Shown here one piece after another: positions 57,915 through 64,000 of a stretch of 64,000 nt of DNA (positions are counted from its first letter, which is position 1; the number at the start of each line of letters is the position of its first letter). The stretch is from Blasia pusilla. Its lineage: Eukaryota > Marchantiophyta > Marchantiopsida > Blasiales. Position numbers and translations under genes: made by a program. The notes beneath the pieces were generated by a model, which worked only from the letters and a program-made list of their open reading frames with translations, had not been told where the DNA came from and made no database searches. The stretch covers positions 32,426,001-32,490,000 of the forward strand of contig CM114272.1 of assembly GCA_050084515.1 (NCBI GenBank). Reading direction: 5' to 3'.

Positions 57915-60900
57915 GCCCAAAGCTGCTGTACTAGTAAGTAATGTCTATTGGGGATCCCAATCAGGTAAAGTAGATGGTGTGGTGAAGAGTTTCTTGGTTG
58001 ACACTTGGAAGCTCCGCACAAACATGTTGTTTGGTCAACACTCACACTATAGGAGAGTGTCTCCCTCCTCTCATATGGTACCTTCTTCACTTGCTTCTTT
58101 CTCTACATCCATCCTAGTCTCAAGCACCATCCAACCAGGGCGCGGGGTCTATGGTCGCAAGGCTACGACAGGCACTACTTAATGAGTACAGTCTCTCTGC
58201 CCCCTAAGGTAGTGTGTCTTGAGATTAGCTCCTACTCACCTAAACCTTTGTTGGTGCCTTAATCAACTAAGAAGGAGTGTGCATGGATGTGGAGGATGCT
58301 CCATGAACCAATCTACCACATACTCTTGCATCTTGGTTTCAACCACGTTTCTTCAAGTCTTTGTGTATTATAATGAGGTTATGTTGTGCCAAACACCTAG
58401 TTCTCAATAGAAGTTGTAGACTAGTTTTGCATGCAATCACTTTCATATTTTTTGTTTTAGGTTGTAAGTGATTACTTGTATGTATATGGTGAAGTGAAAT
58501 ATCCTATCAAGATTTGTTATCTTTCTATGTTTTTAAAATTTTAAAAGTGAGATTTGAGAGAAGTAGAATTCTAATTTCATCAATGATTGATTAATCATTA
58601 AGTCCCACTTATGATGGGAACACCTAGTGGGAGTGATTGGAATATCAGCAAGAGAGATCCACTCATGATGGGATGAAGATTTTTACATTTCCGTATTCAC
58701 AACTGGAATAACAGAGATAGGCAAAGGGCTATTCATTAGTTATAAATGGAAAGCCTCTTTGTGAGTGTCGAGTATAGTGGATATTGGATCCTTATTTTCT
58801 ATGCATCAATATTTTTTTCAAACTTGAATTTGATGTCCACATTATCTTCTTTCAATTCGATGTGGTGGAATAAAGATAGGGGATATACATTTTGGCTATG
58901 TGTACGTTTCCCTCATATCATTTTCTCATCTCATATTGGGTGAAAATTGAAAAACCCACACAATTGCTTTTCCTTAGTCAAGCACCCAATCATTATTGCA
59001 AAGTTTTGTCATTCTTCACTTTAATATGGTATACAAAACACTTGTATTGTAGCCATTTTTTGACATCTCATCTTTTACATCATTTACATATATTCATACA
59101 TCAACATTTTGATGTTTAGGAAGGGGATTTAGATGGGGCTATCATGGATGAGGGAGAACTTTTTTTTTTGTACTCATAATCCTTTATATAGCCAACTTGT
59201 TATTGTTGAACTTGCTTCCACAATTTTTGGTCATACGTGTTTTCACATATACTTTATTCCAACTCATGCATAATAAGCTCCTTGAAGGGAATACCACGCC
59301 ATAGAGCAAGCCTACACTGAACCCATATAATAATAGCTAGCATGAGATTGGACTATGAGGTTATCCATATATGATAGCGTAATGAATATCTGTATTGAGG
59401 GGATGGTAGTAAAGTGATGTTTTGTCCACATTGCACGCTTATACACTTTTGATCCAACATGTAAGATAATGTGTCTTAGAAAAGTCTCCATGTATTGCGA
59501 TTGTTTCATGCTTTTGACATTCTTTATTTATTTTGCTTATGATATATGATGAATGAGCCAATGTCCAAAGTTTCATTGAAATCATGTGCATTATATGGGC
59601 CAAAGATGGCTTGATATGTGGGAATCTACATGGAGCTACTTGAGATATATATATATGAAAATAACATGAATCTAAAATGTCAAGAGCAAGATTGCATATG
59701 GACAAAGTCCGTGTCCATGGACATGTCGATATCCGTGGATTTATCTCCATCCTATAGAAGGACTTGTCCATGTGGGCCCCCATCTCCCCCACTTGCCTTC
59801 ATGATCCACACTTTCTCGTTTCTTCCTCCTCCCATCTCTATTCCCTAAGACCCTCATCCCTTATTGCCTTGCCCACCCTTGCCTCGCCTTCCACCATGAA
59901 CTATAAGTATGGGCCCTACCTTTTGCAATCTATGTCTGTGGACATATCCAAACTTGTCTATCCATATTCGTCCTAGGGACAGACTTGTCCATTTTTGTGC
60001 AACCATGCTCCATGGACAGCATGTCAATCTCATCCAAAGGTTCTCTTACTCATTGAACTTCAGCTATTGTTTTTTATTAATTGATTTGAATCATAGTATC
60101 ATGATGCTTATATTTTAAAGAATATCTATCTTTGAAATCTTCTTATTTCTTCCAATCCTCAATGATTACATAATATAATTCAAGTTGCATGAGCCCAAGG
60201 CCAAAGATGGAGGTATGTTGATTTGGTTGATCTACATGGTGATGACTGTGCTAGTGATGCTTTGATGAGGGATACGTGCTATACATAAATAAAATCATAT
60301 GCTAGAATGGATTATCATGTAGTTCTCACATAGGTAAAGAAAGATCATGCATTTGCTATTGTTCCAAATGTGGGATGTAGAAGAGCGTTGAGCTTGATAA
60401 ACTTAGGGAATATTGTGTGTATAGGTGAATTTGAAGAGAAGCATATTAGAATACTTAAGTTGGAAGATTGTTTTGATAATAGGAGTGGCCATTTTACCAC
60501 TTCAAATTTGAATAATTTTCTTCATCTTAGGGGTGTGAGAGAGTGAAATCATCAAGGTCCCTAGGCTCTACTTTTGGGACAAAAAAGGTACTTATCAAGG
60601 GAAAGGGCAATTTTTAGGGTCCATCATCAAAGATGGGTATGATGTGTTCAAAGTGGACACACCAATCTACCAATGAGGTTCATGAGAGAGACAAACCATT
60701 CATGTCTCCCTTGCACACAAAGAAATACTTCTATGTGGATCACTCATCCTTACCAAGGTGAAAGTATTTTTTTAAAACATATTCTTATCATATCCGTTAT
60801 AACGGCATAGAGAGCACGAAGGAGAGTAGCCCTGCGGCTTCTTACAAAGATTGGACATTGGTTTTCGGAGGTTGAGGATGACCTTATGAGTTGTAGGATA

Positions 60901-61079
60901 ACTTGACTGTGTAGGTTTAACTTACTCCTATTTTGGGCTTATTTAAGACTATTTTGTGGAGTTAACTATTTTGGGTATTTTTTCTATTTTTGGTAGGATT
61001 ACCTTTTTATTTGAGGAAAGTAACCCTTGACACACTATCATAGTTTCATAGTTTAAGGAGGTCACCTATAGGCATAGGG

Positions 61080-61082
<3 letters not shown>

Positions 61083-61119
<37 letters not shown>
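61083..61119. repeat. (GA)n microsatellite
   Basis: About 18 GA dinucleotides in an otherwise unique stretch. Confidence 0.95.
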
Positions 61120-61122
<3 letters not shown>

Positions 61123-62340
61123 ACCCAAGTAGAGAGTTTGCCAAACTTTGTTGAGCCTCCTTCCTTCCATGAGGTGACTCAACCGTGATCCTCTTGCCTT
61201 GTGTATGTATCACGCAAATTTGTCATACGAGTGGTTTTGGCTAAACAATGAAATATATGCAGTGTTTTAATGAGAGAGTATGTGTATGATTAGTGATGTT
61301 CAACCAATGATGACATAGAAAAGCTTATGGAATCATATGTTTGAGTTGCATTTACCACTCATCGTTCAAATCTGGATACCTTTTTTTTTATCAATCTCTT
61401 CTCGCTCTCTACAACCTCAGAGAGCGAGAGAAGCCTAATGAAGTTAAAGGGTGATATTCACAAGCAAAGCCTAGTTACATAGAAAAAGGATACCAAAAAC
61501 AAATGGTAGAAATAAGAGATCTATGTCATGAAGGAAAGATGGAAATTGGATCAAGAATGGAAGACTCATTGGCTTTAAATAAAGAGTATGGCAAAACCTG
61601 GCTTGGAATTATTAGTTATGGCATGACGGCTAGTATCACTTTTCCCATTGGCTATTGAGATGTATGGGATTATTGCATTGAGCAAGATGTTTAAGAGTTA
61701 TGTCCCTTGAGCATGCCCATCTTTTGTATTTAAGAAATAAGTTATCTTTCCTATCATGCTCTTACATTATGGACAACTCTTATGCGAATTCAATGACTCT
61801 TCATTGAATTTTGGCGGCCCAAGCCAATGGACTTTTGAGTGGTGGTGACATCACTGCTAAAGGTCCACTTTTGATAATCACTTCGATGTAACTATTGTTG
61901 ATGTTGTGTTAATTTAATCAGTTTCTAGAAGGATTCTCTTGAAGGGTAGTAGTGACCTTTAACTCCTTCTTTTTTTTCTTTCCTTGGATTGTCTTATCCC
62001 CTTTAATCTAAACATATGTGGAGATCATTCAATTAACAAAGTTTATAAGAGTGTTGAATGTTTCCTTAAGTGCGAGGGCCAACCCTTCTTAAACCTTTTT
62101 TTACTTTCCGTACCTACTGCCACAAAGGAATTTTTTAAATTTCCGTGTCAAATATGAAAAATTTCTACCAAAAAGAAAAGATTTGCTTGAAATATAAATT
62201 TTCTCTTGCGTTTCAAGTTTTGCCATAAGGAAAATTCGTGAAATGGCCACGTTCTTGAAAAGCCTTTCAACATGAGAAATTGGAGCATTATTTAATCCAA
62301 CCATGATTTAACTGTGGGACCCACACTACTTAAATTAGGA

Positions 62341-63504
62341 AGGGACTATTGAACAGGGGCATGCATGGCGTGGTGGCCCACCGACACGGGCAGAGCGAAT
62401 TTTCTTGCATGGCGTGGACGAACACGTCAAATCCACTATCAACTATCCACAAGGGCTCTCTTCTAGCTAAGCACGCGCCGCTAAGAACGCAGACGGAGGA
62501 ACGTTTCAGATCGTTCTTATTCGGAGCGTTCCTGTACGCAGGACGTCAGGCAGCGGCTTTGACTGGGAAAAAAGAAAGACCCGAGTCAGTCGCTCACATC
62601 AGTAGCAGGCAGATCAGCAGTCTCTGTCTATCCTGCGACCGGTCCGGGAAGGGCTCGCCGACTCCTCGGCGGGAAGAGAATAAACCGGGCAGGGTTCTTC
62701 ACAGATTTCACCGGGTTCTAAAGCTTTTCACTGATGGAGCGCCGGCTTTATTCCCGGGAATCCTTCAGACGTTTCCCGGACGTCTGGGTATTCTCCCGGC
62801 CGGTTCCGGAAAGGGGCCCCAGTCCACTCGCGTCTGTCTGGCCGGCGAGCCGCCGGGTTTGACTGCTCGCCTGTGAGATGAGATTTCTGGTCCACTCGGC
62901 GAGCAGAGTACCGCTTTCGACGTCGAATCGATGAACGACTTCGGAGAGATGGATTGGCGTTGATCCACTCCTGTCTGTTCGAACTGCGCGCAGAGGGAGA
63001 GAGAGAGAGATTCATAGAGAGGGGCGAGCGATTGCCTGCTGATGCACTCCTGTCTGTTCGGACTGCGCGCAGAGGGAGGGAGAGAGAGAGAGATTCATAG
63101 AGAGGGGCGAGCGATCGAGGCAGGCGAGAAGACCGATGCTCGTGTACCCGCACTTGGGAGGGAGTAGTGTTGTGGGTGGGGAGGGGAGATCGGAGGTTCA
63201 GATGCCCAGTGCTTCGATGGGAGTGCGATTCAGGAAGGGATTGTGAGAGAGACATTCCGAGAGAAAAGGATTCCACAGAGAGAGAGAGAGATCAATTGAC
63301 GAGTGCACGGAGAGAGCGGGGAGCTATTCTCGGAGCGATTCACAAATGCATGGGAAGATGCCAGGCATCAGTTGACCAGTACGCGGAGAGAGAGAGAGAG
63401 AGCAGCGGATGAATGGGAAGATGTCCAGGCGCTGAAAGTGGGGGGAGCAATACGGAGCGAGGAATCGGAAGAGTAGGACGAGTCGAGCGGGACCTTTGGG
63501 GAGC
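62341..63504 (+). promoter_or_regulatory. GC-rich promoter and 5' UTR region of the SAUR gene
   Basis: GC content rises sharply at about 62,350 and stays high into the SAUR frame. A 79-bp direct duplication lies at 62,962-63,040 and 63,041-63,120 (CACTCCTGTCTGTTCG, then AGAGAGATTCATAGAGAGG). Four or more GAGAGA runs follow to 63,405, as is common in plant 5' UTRs and GAGA-type promoters. Long frames on both strands here follow from the GC-rich composition and show no motif. Confidence 0.55.
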
Positions 63505-64000
63505 ATGATGATTTCGTTTTGGATAATGGCTCTGGCGTCGGTGAGCAAGATGAGGCAGACCTTGGGGCGGGCGCACAAGTGCCTGAGGTCCAGGAAGCAG
63601 AGCGCTTCGGCCAACGCCGCGCGCTTCGATGTATCGGACTGTTCTTCCATTCGCTCCCCGCCTCCGAGGAAGAAGAGATCGGGCGACCATCACGGCAGGA
63701 AGAAGCAAAAGATGCGGAAGTCGCCGGGACCTCCGAGGGCGAGCATCAGGTCTGGCTCCGGACGATTGATCATGGAGACTCGCCCGGGGCATGTCATGGT
63801 GCGTGTGGGGACTCAGAGAAGCAAGTTCACCATCCCCACGAACATTCTCACGCACCATTTGTTTCAGCTCATGCTGGAGAAGCTGGAGAGGAAGGACGAA
63901 TCGAAATACGATGAAACCGGTGCCATCCTCCTGCCATGCGAGGCGGAGTTCTTCCACCGCCTGCTGTTTCTAATCGACAGCAGCGGAAAGGCCGCCCAGG
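63505..64000 (+). CDS. SAUR-like auxin-responsive protein (3' end beyond the window)
   Basis: The frame opens at ATG 63,505 (MMISFWIMALASVSKMRQTL) or at the internal ATG 63,526, and stays open to the edge. A basic N-terminal region of about 90 residues (RKKRSGDHHGRKKQKMRK) precedes the SAUR domain: GHVMVRVGTQRSKFTIPTNI, then LTHHLFQLMLEKLE and ILLPCEAEFFHRLLFLID. SAUR proteins restrain PP2C.D phosphatases and thereby promote plasma-membrane H+-ATPase activity and growth. The usual length is 90 to 180 residues, so the visible 165 are probably nearly complete. The long basic tail before the domain is like larger SAURs. No intron is needed, as is normal for the family. High GC and a GAGA-rich leader fit an expressed gene. 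Confidence 0.8.
   Translation, partial: MMISFWIMALASVSKMRQTLGRAHKCLRSRKQSASANAARFDVSDCSSIRSPPPRKKRSGDHHGRKKQKMRKSPGPPRASIRSGSGRLIMETRPGHVMVRVGTQRSKFTIPTNILTHHLFQLMLEKLERKDESKYDETGAILLPCEAEFFHRLLFLIDSSGKAAQ

Larger units (their letters stand above)
57384..62340. other. AT-rich intergenic stretch with two microsatellites
   Basis: No gene is recognisable in about 5 kb. Repeats of CATGGACA and CCATGGACA occur at 59,710-60,020. All open frames are short and without motifs. Confidence 0.45.

Noticed and set aside
57809-58090. Frame with a long Arg-Glu run
   Set aside because: It is the reverse strand of the (TC)n microsatellite.
62349-63276. Long frames on both strands upstream of the SAUR gene
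   Set aside because: They arise from GC-rich, GAGA-rich sequence without stops, show no domain, and overlap each other.
63340-63957. Minus-strand frame of about 205 codons over the SAUR gene
   Set aside because: It is antisense to the clear SAUR domain and has the Arg/Leu/Pro/His composition of a shadow frame.
1-64000. tRNA, rRNA or snoRNA genes
   Set aside because: No cloverleaf, A/B-box pair or rRNA-like stretch was recognised by eye on either strand; a covariance-model scan would be needed to exclude small ones.

Overview
The window is nuclear DNA of a land plant. The evidence is an intron-rich NHL-repeat gene related to Arabidopsis EMB1974, a SAUR-type auxin-response gene at the right edge, a Ty1/copia element with a plant initiator-tRNA-Met primer site, and a CACTA element with a TNP1-like protein. 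The retroelement flora (a fungal-like Ty3/gypsy lineage, methyltransferase-bearing elements) fits a non-flowering lineage such as a bryophyte, lycophyte or fern better than a crop-type angiosperm, but I cannot fix the species. There are only two host genes; about two thirds of the window is transposon wreckage.

Layout. 0-5.0 kb holds three fragments of one unusual Ty3/gypsy family: integrase with a C-terminal PHD finger (1-1.3 kb, +), an antisense protease fragment (1.5-2.5 kb), and a gag-protease-methyltransferase-RT fragment (2.5-5.0 kb, +). 5.0-6.1 kb is a truncated copia element. 6.2-8.1 kb is non-coding and ends in a field of short perfect palindromes. 8.25-20.48 kb looks like one large DNA transposon. 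It has a minus-strand gene for a beta-class amino-methyltransferase (N6-adenine or N4-cytosine type, 14.9-10.1 kb) and a divergent plus-strand transposase with a SWIM zinc finger (16.1-19.9 kb). It is decorated with about 39 copies of a roughly 27-bp palindrome that lie in introns, in the divergent promoter and in the flanks. It abuts another integrase-PHD copy (20.5-21.45 kb). 21.7-32.5 kb contains LTRs and the pol region of a fungal-like gypsy element, a gag fragment of the first family, and a 3.5-kb CACTA element. 32.6-37.3 kb (-) is the best copy of the first family: gag, zinc knuckle, protease and a complete but stop-riddled C5-cytosine methyltransferase. 39.4-40.4 kb is a LINE endonuclease. 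A 1.8-2.0 kb repeat occurs in opposite orientations at 40.4-42.2 and 55.4-57.4 kb, bracketing the NHL gene (47.4-53 kb). The remainder is AT-rich intergenic DNA up to the SAUR gene at 63.5 kb.

Main point. Two unrelated mobile elements in this window each carry their own DNA methyltransferase. The LTR element combines a C5-cytosine methyltransferase (writer) with a PHD finger on its integrase (chromatin reader). Its deduced order is Gag-PR-MTase-RT-(RH)-IN-PHD, pieced together from six broken copies. The DNA transposon pairs an amino-methyltransferase with a SWIM transposase and an evolving set of palindromes whose arms change together. All copies seen here are inactivated, mostly by nonsense codons of a kind C-to-T decay can produce.
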